From positions 248,001-312,000 of the forward strand of contig NZ_CP018022.1 of assembly GCF_001886495.1 (NCBI RefSeq): a stretch of DNA of 64,000 nt. Direction: 5' to 3'. Position numbers and translations under genes: made by a program. Of this stretch, positions 41,579 through 55,285 are shown one piece after another. The notes beneath the pieces are model-generated. The model had not been told where the DNA came from and searched no databases. It saw nothing but the letters and a program-made list of their open reading frames with translations. How positions within the stretch are numbered: position 1 is the stretch's first letter; every line of letters begins with the position of its first letter. Source of the DNA: Spiroplasma sp. NBRC 100390. Its GTDB lineage: Bacteria; Bacillota_I; Bacilli_A; Mycoplasmatales; Mycoplasmataceae.

Positions 41579-42520
41579 ATGAATATTAAAGACTTAACAA
41601 AAGAGACCAATAATGTTGAATTAGTGGTAATTGCTGATAAAGTAACACAAGGAACTGCTTCTAACGGGAGCACTTATTTGTCAATAACATTAAAAGATCG
41701 TACCGGAACAATTGAAGCTCGTCTATGAGATGCTCGTCCTGCTGATATTGACTGTTGAATTAAAGGTAATTGTTATAAAGTAAATATTAATATTATTGAA
41801 TATCGAAAAGTATTACAAGCAAAAATTAATACTTATGACATTATTGATAATGATAGTATTAATTTAGAAGATTTTATTGAAGTAGCACCACTTTCACCTG
41901 ATGTAATGTATGATGAAATTATTACTACAGTGCAAGCAATGCAGACAGTAGAATATCGTGAAATTATGACTTTAATTTTAACAAAATATGGTGAACAATT
42001 TAAAATTTGACCAGCAGCAGTTCGCAACCATCATGAAATTAAGTCGGGATTAATTTGACACAGTTTAACAATGTTAAAAATGGCTAAAAATGTTGCCAAT
42101 GTATATTCTGACCGGTTAATTGATGCTGAACTTTTATATTGTGGGGTTATCTTACATGATTTAGGAAAAGTTATTGAAATTACAAGTGGGGCAACTAATG
42201 ATTTTTCATTAGAGGGAAAATTACTGGGTCATATTTCAATTATGGCGAATGAATTAAACCATCTCGCTAAAATTAATAATTTAAGTTCTAAAAAAATTAT
42301 TTTATTAGAACATATGATTTTAGCTAGTCATGGCCGTTTAGAATATGGGTCACCAGTTGAACCGCATTTATTAGAAGCTGAAATTTTATCATTTTTAGAT
42401 AATTTAGATGCTCGAATTTATCGAATTGATAAGGAATTAGAAAAAATGCCAGTTAATGAACAAACACAGCGGTTATTAGCTGTTGAAGGTCGCTGATTCT
42501 TAAAGCATTTTGAAAAATAA
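41579..42520 (+). CDS. yhaM: 3'-5' exoribonuclease YhaM family (OB fold + HD)
   Basis: 313 residues, the family length. N-terminal OB fold (about 10-95; YLSITLKDRTGTIEARLWDA) and C-terminal HD phosphohydrolase domain (about 145-290; His in LIWHSLTMLKMA, HD pair in GVILHDLGK, and His in SIMANELNH and HMILASHG). YhaM degrades short RNA and single-stranded DNA from 3' ends using Mn or Co. Several TGA Trp codons, including LWDA and LIWHS. AGAAAGGAAAAA precedes the start. Single gene closed by a strong terminator. Confidence 0.92.
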
Positions 42521-42534
42521 GCAGTGTTTTAGTC

Positions 42535-42575
42535 AAAAAATACCAAAATTTTTCAAAATTTTTGGTATTTTTTCA
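42535..42575 (+). terminator. Intrinsic terminator after yhaM
   Basis: AAAAAATACCAAAA (42535-42548) pairs with TTTTGGTATTTTTT (42560-42573). Confidence 0.88.
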
Positions 42576-42626
42576 GTTTTCTGATCTTTTTCGTATGTTT
42601 TTCTTTTTTATTTTTTATGGCAGGTA

Positions 42627-42735
42627 TATAATAGAGTTACGGTATGATTTAATTTTCAGGAATAAATGCCGCAGTTTAACATATAACTATGGGCATTTTT
42701 TTAGTTAGTTATATCGAAAAAACTAAAAATACTAT
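42627..42735 (+). promoter_or_regulatory. nox leader with promoter and alternative hairpins
   Basis: TATAAT at 42627-42632. The transcript then contains ATGCC/GGCAT with a long loop, immediately followed by T7 (about 42666-42700), which looks like a terminator placed before the nox gene. The T stretch plus AGTT (42694-42705) can alternatively pair with AACTAAAAA (42721-42729). This is the layout of an attenuator. I do not recognise a known riboswitch or T-box. Confidence 0.5.
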
Positions 42736-42758
42736 GAGAACAGAGAAGGAGAATATAA

Positions 42759-44117
42759 ATGAAAGTTATTGTAGTCGGAACTAATCATGCGGGGACAACT
42801 GCTGTTAGAACCCTAAGAAGATTAGACCCTAAAGCAGAAATTGTTACTTATGATAAAAACAACAATATTTCGTTTTTGGGATGTGGAATTGCATTATGAG
42901 TTTCAGGAGAGGTAAAAGATCCAAAAGGTTTATTTTATGCTTCACCAGAAATTTTGCAAAGTGAAGGTATTAAAGTAAACATGGAACATGAAGTATTATC
43001 AATTGATAATAAAGGTCAAAAAATTCGTGTTAAAGATTTAAAAACTGGTAAAGAATTTGAAGACAATTATGATAAATTGATTTTAGCAATTGGTTCATGG
43101 CCAATCATTCCACCAATTGAGGGTATTAATCAAGAAGGTGTGCATATTGTTAAATGATACCAACATGGGGAATTGGTAAAAAAAGCAAATGATGATAAAA
43201 ATATTAAAAATGTGGTTGTGTGTGGAGCAGGATACATTGGCGTTGAATTAGTTGATGCTTTTCACCAAAAAGGAAAAAATGTAACCCTAGTTGATATTTC
43301 AGATCGTATTATGCCGCGTTATTACGATAAACCATTTACTGATAAAGTTGAAAACGCAATGCGTGAAGCAGGCGTTAATTTACGTGGTGGCGAAAAAGTT
43401 GTTAAATTCGAAGGAAATAATAACAAGGTAACAAAGGTAGTAACCGATAAAGGTTCATATGATGCTGATTTAGTAATTTGATCGGTTGGATTTAAACCTG
43501 CAACAGAAATTTTAAATGGTGTTGTTGATTTAGATAAAAATGCTGCAATTATGGTTGATCAATATATGAAAACTTCAGATCCAAATATTTTTGCAATTGG
43601 AGATTGTGTTGAAGTTTATGATAATGCTAAAAAAGCACCAGCATATATTGCTTTAGCAACAAATGCTGTTCGAACAGGAGTTATTGCTGCTGTTAATGCT
43701 TTAAAACCAGAAGGTTTAGCCTCACCAGGATTCCAAGGTTCAAATGCAATTAATGTTTTTGGTTGAGCATTAGCTTCAACAGGAGTAACAGAAACAGTTG
43801 CTAAAGATCTTGGTTTTGATTATGAACAAATTACTTTTACGGATAATGATCGTCCAGAATTTATGGAATCTTATCAAGAAGTTTTAATCAAAATTCTTTG
43901 GGATAAAAAAACAAGAAAAATTATTGGAGCACAAGTTGGTTCAGTAGCTAATCATACAGAAGTTATGTATATGTTTTCATTAGCTATTATGAAAGGAGTT
44001 ACAATTGATGAATTGCCATTAGTTGATATTTTCTTCTTGCCACACTTTAATAAACCATATAACTTTATTACTTTACCAGCATTAGAGGTATTAGGTTTAA
44101 ATTACTTTAAAAAATAA
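42759..44117 (+). CDS. nox: NADH oxidase, water-forming type (Nox)
   Basis: 452 residues. It oxidises NADH with O2 via FAD, restoring NAD for glycolysis and pyruvate dehydrogenase in the cytoplasm. The N-terminal VVGTNHAGTTAV binds FAD (His10 kept), Cys42 in SFLGCGIALW is the redox Cys of the four-electron (H2O-forming) class, VVCGAGYIGVELV binds NADH and FAIGDCVEV is the second FAD motif. AGAAGGAGAA precedes the ATG. lplA starts 2 bases after its stop and pdhABCD follows, joining NADH production and removal. Confidence 0.95.
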
Positions 44118-44119
44118 CT

Positions 44120-45106
44120 ATGATTTGTTTTAAAAATCCTTCAACGGATGTCTATTTTAATTTGGCTTTAGATGAATATCTTTTAAAAAGTGAGATTAAC
44201 GACAATATTTTCTTTTTGTGAAAAAATTCTAATACAATTGTAATTGGTCGAAACCAAAATACCATTGAAGAAATTAATTTACAAGCAGTTGAAACTGATA
44301 AAGTAAATGTTGTTAGACGGATTACTGGGGGAGGAGCTGTTTATCAAGATGATGGGAATTTATGTTTTTCCATCATTGTTGATAAAAATGATGAAATCGC
44401 AAAAAATTATGAAAGTATTTTGCAACCTATTATCAATGTTTTACAAAAACTTGGTCTAAATGCTAAGTTTGCCGGTAAAAATGATATTGAAATTGATGGT
44501 AAAAAAATTTCTGGAAATGCTCAAATAAAATATAAAGATCGCTTATTACATCATGGGACATTTTTGTTTGATGTTGATTTAAGTAAGATGCAGAAATATT
44601 TGAATGTTGATCAGAGTAAAATTGTTTCAAAAGGAATTAAATCAATTCCAGCGCGCGTAACAAATATTCGCCCATTGTTAGAGACAGATATTACAATTGA
44701 TCAATTTATGGATTTTATTACAAAAGAACTATTAGCCCAAGGAACAACCGTGGTTGATTTGCCACCCGATATTATTACTGCCGCTAATGAATTAGCTGAT
44801 GAAAAATATCGAACATGAAACTGAAACTTTGGTAATTCACCAGAATTTAGTTATCAAAATAAGATCCGTTATGAAGGAAAAGGAACTGTTGATGTTCGTT
44901 TAAGTGTTAATGAAGGAAAAATTACAAATATTAAATTTTATGGTGATTTTTTAGGCTCAGGTGGTACAAACCACCTTGAAACGATTTTAACAGGTTGCGA
45001 ATATAGCCCGGATAAAATTAAAGAAGAATTATTAAAAATTAATATTAAAGAAATTTTTGGGGAAAAATTTGAAACACAAGAAATCTTAGATGTTATTTTT
45101 AATTAA
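44120..45106 (+). CDS. lplA: Lipoate-protein ligase A
   Basis: 328 residues. It activates lipoate with ATP and attaches it to lipoyl domains, here those of PdhC and possibly the E2-like protein at 39261. Seen: NTIVIGRNQN, VRRITGGGAVYQDDGN (lipoate/ATP loop), GKKISGNAQ with the catalytic Lys region, HHGTFLFDVDL, and a C-terminal accessory domain (about 245-328). TGA Trp codons in KYRTWNWNFG. It sits between nox and pdhA; the pdhA start is 35 bases on. Confidence 0.94.
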
Positions 45107-45141
45107 CAAGTTACAATAAAACAGGAAGGATGGAATTAAAA

Positions 45142-46245
45142 ATGTATTTTGACAAGTTTAATTCGTTAAAAAATGAAATGCTTCAAATTATGGATGCAAC
45201 AGGAAAAATTGTTAAACCAGAATTGATGCCAAAAATTAGCGATGATGAAGTTTTAACCGCGTATAAATTAATGTGTTTATCACGCCGCCAAGATGATTTT
45301 CAAAATAAAATTCAACGTCAAGGGCGAATGTTATCGTTTTTATCTTCGACAGGACAAGAAGCAACAGAAGTAGCGTATGGAATGCAAATTATTAAAGGAA
45401 AAGATTGATTTTCTTCAGCTTACCGAAATAATGCTGCTTGATTAGCAACTGGTGTTCCAATGCGAAACATTATGTTATATTGATGTGGAAATGAAATGGG
45501 AAGTAAAATGCCAGAAGGGGTTAATACTTTGCCGGTAAATATTCCGATTGCAACACAATATTCACATGCAGCTGGTTTAGCATTTGCCGAAAAGTATAAT
45601 AAACGTGATGGTGTTGCTATTACAACAACCGGTGATGGAGGTACATCAGAAGGAGAATTTTATGAAGCAATTAACTTTGCTCAGTTACATGAAGTTCCAG
45701 CAATCTTTATTGTTGAAAATAACCAATATGCCATTTCAACCCCACGTCGAAAAGCAACAAAAGCAATTAACTTTGCTGTTAAAGGAGTTGCTGTTGGTAT
45801 GCGCAATATTTTAGTTGATGGAAATGACTTTTTTGCTGTTTATGGAGCTGTTCAAGAAGCAATTAGTTTTGCTCGTAAAGGTGAAGGACCATCATTAATT
45901 GAATGTAATACTTATCGTTTAGGAGCCCACTCATCAGCTGATGATCCAAAAGTTTATCGTGATGAAAAATTGCACGAAGAAGCCTTGAAAAAAGACCCTT
46001 TAATTCGTTTAAAAGCATACTTAATTGCCCAAAAAAAATGATCAGAAAAAGAACAAGAAGCATTAGATGCTGAGCAAGATAAATTTATTAAAGGTGAATT
46101 TGCTTGAGTTGAAGAAAACAATAATGTTTCAATTCGTGATATTTTTGCTTATACATATGCTGAAATGCCAAAATTCTTAGAAGAACAATACCAAGAAGCA
46201 GAAGCATTTTTTGCAAAATATCCAAGTAAAGGAGGACATCACTAA
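45142..46245 (+). CDS. pdhA: Pyruvate dehydrogenase E1 component, alpha subunit
   Basis: 367 residues from ATG 45142; an in-frame ATG at 45130 touches the AGGAAGG site and is less likely, although the spacing to 45142 is long. E1 alpha binds thiamine diphosphate and Mg: TTGDGGTSEGEFYEAINFAQ begins the GDGx(25-30)NN motif that ends in VENNQYAIS. The phosphorylation-loop-like RLGAHSSADDP is the conserved active-site loop. Many TGA Trp codons. Stop overlaps the pdhB start (TAATG). Confidence 0.96.
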
Positions 46246-47234
46246 TGGCAGTTGTAAATAATATTCAAGCATTAACACATGCTTTAGATTTAGCAATGGA
46301 AAAACACAAAAATGTTGTTGTGTATGGAGAAGACGCTGGATTTGAAGGGGGAGTTTTCCGAGCAACAGTTGGATTACAAGAAAAATATGGTGAAGACCGT
46401 TGTTTTGATGCGCCAATTGCCGAAGCAACTTTAGTTGGAAGTGCCGTTGGAATGGCTATTAATGGAATGAAACCAATTGTTGAAATGCAATTTGAGGGAT
46501 TTTCATATCCTGCTTTACAACAACTTTTTACGCATGTTGCACGTATGCGTAATCGTTCACGCGGACGTTTTACTTGTCCATTAATTGTTCGTATGCCAAT
46601 GGGGGGAGGAATTCGTGCCCTAGAACATCACTCTGAAGCAATGGAAGCAATGTTTTCTCACAACCCAGGATTAAAAGTAATTATTCCTGCTACCCCTTAT
46701 GATATGAAAGGATTATTATTAGCTGCTGTTGAATCACCAGACCCAGTAATCTTTTTAGAACCAACAAAAATTTATCGTGCTTTTAAACAAGAAATTCCTG
46801 ATGAATATTATACTTTACCAATTGGGGAAGGTTATAAAATTCAAGAAGGTGATGATTTAACAATTGTTACTTATGGGGCACAGGTTGGAGAATGTGAAAA
46901 GGCCTTAGCGCAACTAAAAGAAGAAGGAGTCAATGTTAATGTTGATTTAATTGATTTACGAACAATTCAACCATGAGATCGTGATATGGTTATTGAATCA
47001 GTTAAAAAAACTGGTCGTATTTTAGTTGTACATGAAGCTGTTCGTTCATTTTCGGTTGCCGCAGAAGTAATTACAACGGTTAATGAAAATTGCTTTGAAT
47101 ATTTAAAAGCACCCGCTGGACGGGTAACAGGTTATGATATTATTATTCCGTTTGATCGTGGAGAACATTATCATCAACCATCAGTACAAAAAATTGCAGT
47201 TAAAATTAAAGAATTAATTAACTACCAATTTTAG
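46245..47234 (+). CDS. pdhB: Pyruvate dehydrogenase E1 component, beta subunit
   Basis: 329 residues. Forms the alpha2beta2 E1 that decarboxylates pyruvate and hands acetyl to the lipoyl arm. VYGEDAGFEGGVFRATVGL, PIAEATLVGSAVGMAI and VRMPMGGGIRALEHHS are typical of the beta subunit; the C-terminal transketolase-like domain includes VDLIDLRTIQPWD with a TGA Trp. AAAGGAGGAC lies just before its start inside pdhA. Confidence 0.97.
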
Positions 47235-47252
47235 ATAGGAGTTGTAAGAAAA

Positions 47253-49933
<2,681 letters not shown>

Positions 49934-49935
<2 letters not shown>

Positions 49936-49962
49936 AGTTACAAAAGGTAACTTTTTTTTATT
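49934..49962 (+). terminator. Intrinsic terminator of the pdh operon
   Basis: AAAGTTAC (49934-49941) with GTAACTTT (49947-49954), loop AAAAG, followed by T8; it begins inside the pdhD stop codon. Confidence 0.85.
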
Positions 49963-50121
49963 ATTTTGCAATTTAAAATGTTATGTTTTTCTAGGGTAAA
50001 ATGTTTTTAGTTCATATGTTTTTGTAATTTCTATTTAATCGTAAAAAGTATAGCATATGTTTTTTTACTTATTGAATAATCTAGACATTAAAAAAATAGC
50101 TTCCTTCTGAGTTGATTTGTT

Positions 50122-50248
50122 CCCCTTTATAACAGTTTACATTTAAAAAAATTAATTAAGATTAAAAAAACTGATTTAATCTTTAATTGCATTTATTCTT
50201 AATTTTGCTATAATAAATCCATTATAGCAAGTGGGTTATATAAAGGGG
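50122..50248 (+). promoter_or_regulatory. Promoter with nested inverted repeats before the RavA-ViaA region
   Basis: The 330-base gap 49936-50265 holds no gene. Promoter: TTGCAT (50187-50192), 16 bases, TATAAT (50209-50214). Inverted repeat A: TTGCTATAAT (50205-50214) and ATTATAGCAA (50221-50230), perfect, covering the -10 and start site. Repeat B: AATTAAGATTAAA (about 50154-50166) and TTTAATCTTTAATT (50174-50187), just upstream of and touching the -35. Repeat C: CCCCTTTATAAC (50122-50133) and GTTATATAAAGGGG (50235-50248), enclosing both. Repeat A has the size and position of a repressor operator; C could sequester the ribosome binding region only in RNA that includes both arms, i.e. read-through transcripts. 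Confidence 0.65.
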
Positions 50249-50265
50249 AATTAAGGAAGAGACTA

Positions 50266-52314
50266 ATGGCAAAAAAACCAGGAAGTTGAGATAAACTTAA
50301 TAAATTAACTAAAAATGTTACTGTTGCTTCGCGAAAAAAAGGATGAATTGCAGCAATTTGTGCATTGTTATATATTGCGGTTTTGATTCCCTCATCTTAT
50401 TTTGCTGTGTCATTTTTAGCAAAAATTTTAAGTTATGGTGGCATTCAAACGGATGGTCCTTTACCAGATTTTGAGGCGGGGGATTATTTTCAAGTTAATT
50501 TTGCTAAAACAGAACTCCGAGATAATACGAAAAAAACACCTGTTTTCGCGACATATGAGTTGCCCGCTGATCCAAACACTGGTCGTGTTGCTCAAACACG
50601 AGTTCAAGCAACATCATTAAGATTAGAATATGCTTATAATTTTATTTTTCAAAATGCTCCAAAGATGTATATTGCTAATAATATCTTTTTTAAAGGAAAA
50701 TATGGGGATGATAACCAAATTCAAATTTTAAATATTTATACTAATCCGCAAGGAACAAAAGCATTAGGACTTGCTGATGTTCAAACAAATAAGCTAAATT
50801 TAATGAAAAATATGTTGTATTTAAAAATTAAGTATAAAGGTGTAGAGCAATCAACATTAATTTGAATGCCAACTCTTTTTGTTGGAATTGAAGGATTTTT
50901 GTCAAATTTTTTAAATTTTAAAACAGCAGAAACAATGAACAAAGATAAGCCGAACCCAACAATTTGAGAAAATCAGACAAAAATTCTGGGTAGTCAAGCA
51001 AATAATCTTATGTTAAATGGAAGCAATAATAGTTTAGAATTAGATGATAAAGTTTATGCGGCTTACAAAACAAAATTTACTGCTTTTTATGGTGAAAATA
51101 AAGGTGCTGATAAAGAATTTATTGGTGATTATAATCCATATAGTAATTTTGCTATTTCAAGTGTTAATCCACAAGATCAAATTTTACCGGGTGTTTCTGT
51201 TAACACTGTTGGATATATGTTTGATATGAATCGAGTGATTCAATCAGCATATCAAAAAAATAATGAATTTAACGGACCATTAGCAAAAAAAGACATTAAT
51301 ATTGGTGGTAAATATATTCCACAGTTACTAATTTTTCTAATTAATGTTTTAGAAACATCAGAAAACCGTGGGTTGGTTTTACCAGAAGATTTAGTGCCAA
51401 ATGATTGAAAAGATTGATATGGATTAATTCAACCCAAACGATTAGATGTAACTAAACCAGAGCAATTTTATTTTATGTTCTTGCCAAAAGATGAAACAAT
51501 TCAAAATATCATTGGTAATCGTCTTCGTGAACAAGTAAGAGATGTTTTAGATGGTAAAGAGACATTAGCAACCGCTATTAAAGATTTACAAGAAGATGTT
51601 TTGAGTAATCCTAATGATTCAAAATATAAATGGGTTTATGATTGAAATATTTTACCATTTCAATCATATGGTTTTATTGAAAAGAGTGACTATACTGTCG
51701 TTAAACGAACAATTCAAGAAAATAAAAATTTAGTAATTGATTTTCTTGGTAATCCGATGCTAGAAACAGAGTTTGTAACAATTGATCAACCATCATTACA
51801 TTCAGTTACTAATTTAGTTCATCCGGGAAATCCTGATGCCTATACCATTGATGATCCACAGAAACGGAATGCTTTATTTACAAAATATTGAAGTGCTAAT
51901 TTATATGGTGCAACAAGACCGTTAAATCAAATTAATATTGATGTGCGAAATGTTGGTCTTGATCAAAAGGCATTTGAAGCAATGTTGATGAATCAAGTTA
52001 TTGATCAAACATGAGAATTTATTCAAAATATTGCTCAAGTAGCAGGTAATAACTTAAATATTGTTAATGGTATTTCAAAAGGACAATATGAGACAGCCTT
52101 TGAAAATAATTATCAAATAACATTTACTCCTCTGAATAATTATCATAGTAGTGCTGGTTCATTGTTTGAATGATTCAATGACATCCTTGCTAATGATGAA
52201 AACCGTTATAGTCTTTTCACTGTCTGTGATATTAAATTAACATTACAAGCAGGTGGCAATGTTCCAGAGGATTTAAAGGCGGTTACTTTCCGTTTTAATA
52301 TTAATTACCAATAA
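50266..52314 (+). CDS. Single-pass membrane protein with large ectodomain (682 aa)
   Basis: 682 residues. A basic cytoplasmic N-terminus (about 1-27), one hydrophobic helix (about 28-53, IAAICALLYIAVLIPSSYFA) and then about 630 residues predicted outside the cell, rich in Asn, Tyr and beta-type segments, ending in a strand pair (ISKGQYETAF, VTFRFNINY). No Cys-lipobox, no enzyme motif. TGA Trp codons throughout. AAGGAAGAG precedes the ATG, and a strong promoter lies upstream. First gene of a one-direction cluster that also encodes a lipoprotein, four-helix membrane proteins and RavA-ViaA. Function unknown; family not recognised. Confidence 0.75.
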
Positions 52315-52328
52315 GATAGTAAACAGTG

Positions 52329-52334
52329 TATAAT
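52329..52334 (+). promoter_or_regulatory. -10 element before the 734-aa lipoprotein gene
   Basis: TGTATAAT with TATAAT at 52329-52334; a possible internal start for the lipoprotein, 41 bases before ATG 52375. Confidence 0.4.
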
Positions 52335-52374
52335 CATATTAGTAAATATTTTTAAGGAAGGAGAGATGTTCTCA

Positions 52375-54579
52375 ATGCGAAAAATTTTAGCACTTTTAAC
52401 AGCAACTGTTTTGGTAAGCAGTTCAGCAGCTAGTATGATAGCATGTGGAACACCTTCACCTTCAAAAATTAATGGGAAAGAGAATCTAGCAACAGAATTT
52501 ACTTTAACAAATAATGTGATTGTTACTGATGACAATGTTCCTGTTATTGACTCAATTTTTGAACAAGCAAAAACAGAACAACGAATTCAGTCGGGAGTAA
52601 CATTGGATATTTTTACGGTTACTGATTCCGCTAATTTAACAAAGCCTGTTAACCCTAATACACCACAAGATGGTTTTGTTGTTTTAACAGTTCGTGATGA
52701 TAAAGATATTCCGTTTATTGGTTCAATCAGTATTTATTTTACTGTGGTTAAAAAGGCATCAATTGATCTTAGCCAAACAATTCAGTTAAATGAGCTTTGA
52801 GATATTACAAAATATGATTCAATTGATAACTTATACCAAGATATTTGAAAAGTAGCAGTTAATAATCTTCAACCAGATGTACCAACGGGTTATGATACTT
52901 ATGATATGTCGGGGTTTAAATTACCATTAATTTTTAACCAAAATTTAGATGTTGAAATGCTTGCAACTTATAATGGTAAAGCTAATACACCAACAACATT
53001 TTATAGTGGAACAATTACCGTTAAATTAGAAGTTATTAGTTATCGTGCGCGAGTTAACCTAAAATTACAACAAAATAATTTACCACCAGATGCATTATAT
53101 GATTTAGTTTGAATAGAAGTTAAAAAATATTTTGTAAATGATGCAAGAGTTTCAAATAATCGAAATGATTATTTAATTGATTGAAGTAGTGTGATAGAAC
53201 CACCAGTTGGAGAAACTATTTATCTAAACTTCTTAGCAACGCCAAAAGATGAAAAGGCACATCATTATATTCGTGTTGTTGGGGATGTGACAAAAGATCC
53301 AATTTGATTACCATCAACAATTAAATTAACCGTGCCAGTTGTTGTAACGCAAAGAGAACGTCCAAATGTTAATAAAGACTATATTTGAACAATGGCAATG
53401 CAAGAAGCAAACTTAGTAAATGGTCCAGAATTAAAGGACTTTGATGTAACAAGTTGAGAAACAACCTTAACTAAAAATTGACCCAGCATCGGTGGGTCAA
53501 GAATTGTGACATTGAATGCGATTAACCTTAATACGAATTTAATGTTTAGAGGTGATATTGCAATTGAAGTTGAGTTAATTAATCAAGGAACCGCTATTAG
53601 TTTATTACCAGTTGATTCAATTTTATTAGTTCGTCAAGATAATCATACCGTTGATTCAGTGTTAAATTTAGTTTGAAATAATGTTATTAATACGTCAGAA
53701 TGGGGACCTAATTTATCAAAACAATTAAGTAATTTTAGAATTGAACGAAAAGATGATTTAAAACGGGCATTGGAAGCAACAGAACGCAGTGGTGATTGAA
53801 CGCCTTATGTTATTTCAATTCTTGGTAATCAAGAAGATGGTTCTGGTCGTGATGTCGATATTCTTGTTCAAGGAAAAATTAAAATGATTGATAATCCAAT
53901 CACAACGGATTCAGCAATTGATTTGACAAATAAAAATTATAGTTTTAATGCAACAAAATTAGAAACATGAAGAGACCAGGGGTATTACCTTAATCAACAA
54001 ATTTGAAAAGATGTGATTAAACAACCACCATTTGTTGATCAGCAAGAGGCTACTTTTGGAATTTCAAAAAATGAAGCTGATTGAAATGTGAAAGAATTAG
54101 GAACAATGATTGGCACTGAAATTAAAAATTATGACCCAAATCAAGGAAATGAACTCGTTTTACAATTTGATTTGATGTTACGAAATCCAACAAATTATGA
54201 TGGTAAGATAACTGTTAATTTTAAATTAACAGCAGGAGCATCAACTGCTTTTGGCGATATTGATTTAACTAATAAAGTAGTGCCAATTTTTATTCATAAG
54301 TTGCCAACAACTGAGGATGAAAAAACTGCTTTGCTAGGAAACATTATGCAAATATTATTAGATGAAGGCATTACAAAAAATACTGCTTTACATAATAAAT
54401 ACCCAAATGTACCGTTAGATTTAAATGTTTATAATGCTTTTACAGAGGAAGTCTTAAACCAATTAGTGTTACCTTCAACAACCGATACTATTAAGGAATC
54501 AACTATTACAATTCAAGCATCGATTCCAGTGTTTGAAGGAACAATTAAATTTAAAGTAAAACTTATTTATCAACCATAA
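52375..54579 (+). CDS. Large repeat-built lipoprotein (734 aa)
   Basis: 734 residues from ATG 52375; an ATG at 52366 directly abuts the AAGGAAGGAGAG site and is unlikely. The signal MRKILALLTATVLVSSSA ends with SMIAC, giving a lipid-anchored Cys24. The mature chain looks like five to seven beta-rich units, most ending with a strand of the type FxGxIxVxVxV: FIGSISIYFTVV, FYSGTITVKLEVI, FRGDIAIEVELIN, DGKITVNFKL and FEGTIKFKVKLI. Each unit also has a W-containing helix (LWDITKY, LVWIEVKKYF, LVWNNVI, QIWKDVI), many by TGA. It is probably a rod of similar domains on the cell surface. Family not recognised. Confidence 0.75.
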
Positions 54580-54608
54580 AAATTCTTCTAACTTAGAAGA
54601 ATTTTTTT
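54578..54608 (+). terminator. Terminator after the lipoprotein gene
   Basis: AAATTCTTCT (54580-54589) with AGAAGAATTT (54595-54604), then T-rich. It splits the region into at least two transcription units, although partial read-through is possible. Confidence 0.85.
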
Positions 54609-54642
54609 ATTTTTTGAGGATAGTATTTTTTAGAGAAGATGT

Positions 54643-54648
54643 TATAAT
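54643..54648 (+). promoter_or_regulatory. -10 element before the four-helix protein genes
   Basis: TGtTATAAT with TATAAT at 54643-54648, 42 bases before ATG 54690; no good -35. Confidence 0.5.
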
Positions 54649-54689
54649 CATTGTAAATAAAAGGGAAGTAATAATTTTAGGTGGTATTG

Positions 54690-55274
54690 ATGAGTAAAAC
54701 AGACAAATGAACAACAAAAGCAAGTTCACAAGACCAGGATATTCGTTTAACACGAATGTATTTTAATAATACAATGGAAATTATTGGTCGTATTATGATT
54801 TTACTTGGGCAAGGAATTATGTTGGGGGTTATTATAATTGTGTCAGCTTCACTAGCAATGATTGCAACTAGTAATCTTCCAATTCCTGCTGTTTTTAATA
54901 ATTTCGGTGTTGCTGATGGTGTTTTTCGCGGGATGACAATTATTCTTGCTCTTTTAGGTATTATTTTTTCGTTGGTTTTTGTTATTCCAACGTTAATTGT
55001 TCGTAATATTAAAACAGTAAAATTAACAGGAATTATTTTTATTACATTAGGTTCTTTTTTTACTTTATTAATGTTAGCAATAAGTGTTGTTGCTTATCTT
55101 TATATTCCAGTTCGCTTAAATTTTCCTGGGGTTATTATGGCTGGGGTTTGTACATTAGTTTTGTTTTGGGGTAGTTTTTTACTATGATTCTCAGCATGAC
55201 AACAACAAAAACGAATTAATATTGCGATGGCGGAAAGTTTAGATTTTAGAGCACAATTAAAAGTGGTTGAATAG
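54690..55274 (+). CDS. Four-helix membrane protein, paralogue 1 of 4 (194 aa)
   Basis: 194 residues. A short charged N-terminus, then four hydrophobic helices (about 31-58, 80-105, 112-135 and 143-167), and a charged C-terminus (QQQKRINIAMAES). Right before helix 1 it has MEIIGRIMILLGQ, with Glu30 and Arg34, a motif shared by the three other four-helix proteins in this cluster. Both ends are predicted in the cytoplasm. No transporter or enzyme motif. AGGTGG precedes the start; the next gene follows after 11 bases. Confidence 0.72.
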
Positions 55275-55285
55275 GAAGGTGTCAA

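Noticed and set aside
42640-42710. Known riboswitch (fluoride, preQ1, TPP or SAM) in the nox leader
   Set aside because: None of the conserved cores of these classes could be found; only alternative hairpins are visible.
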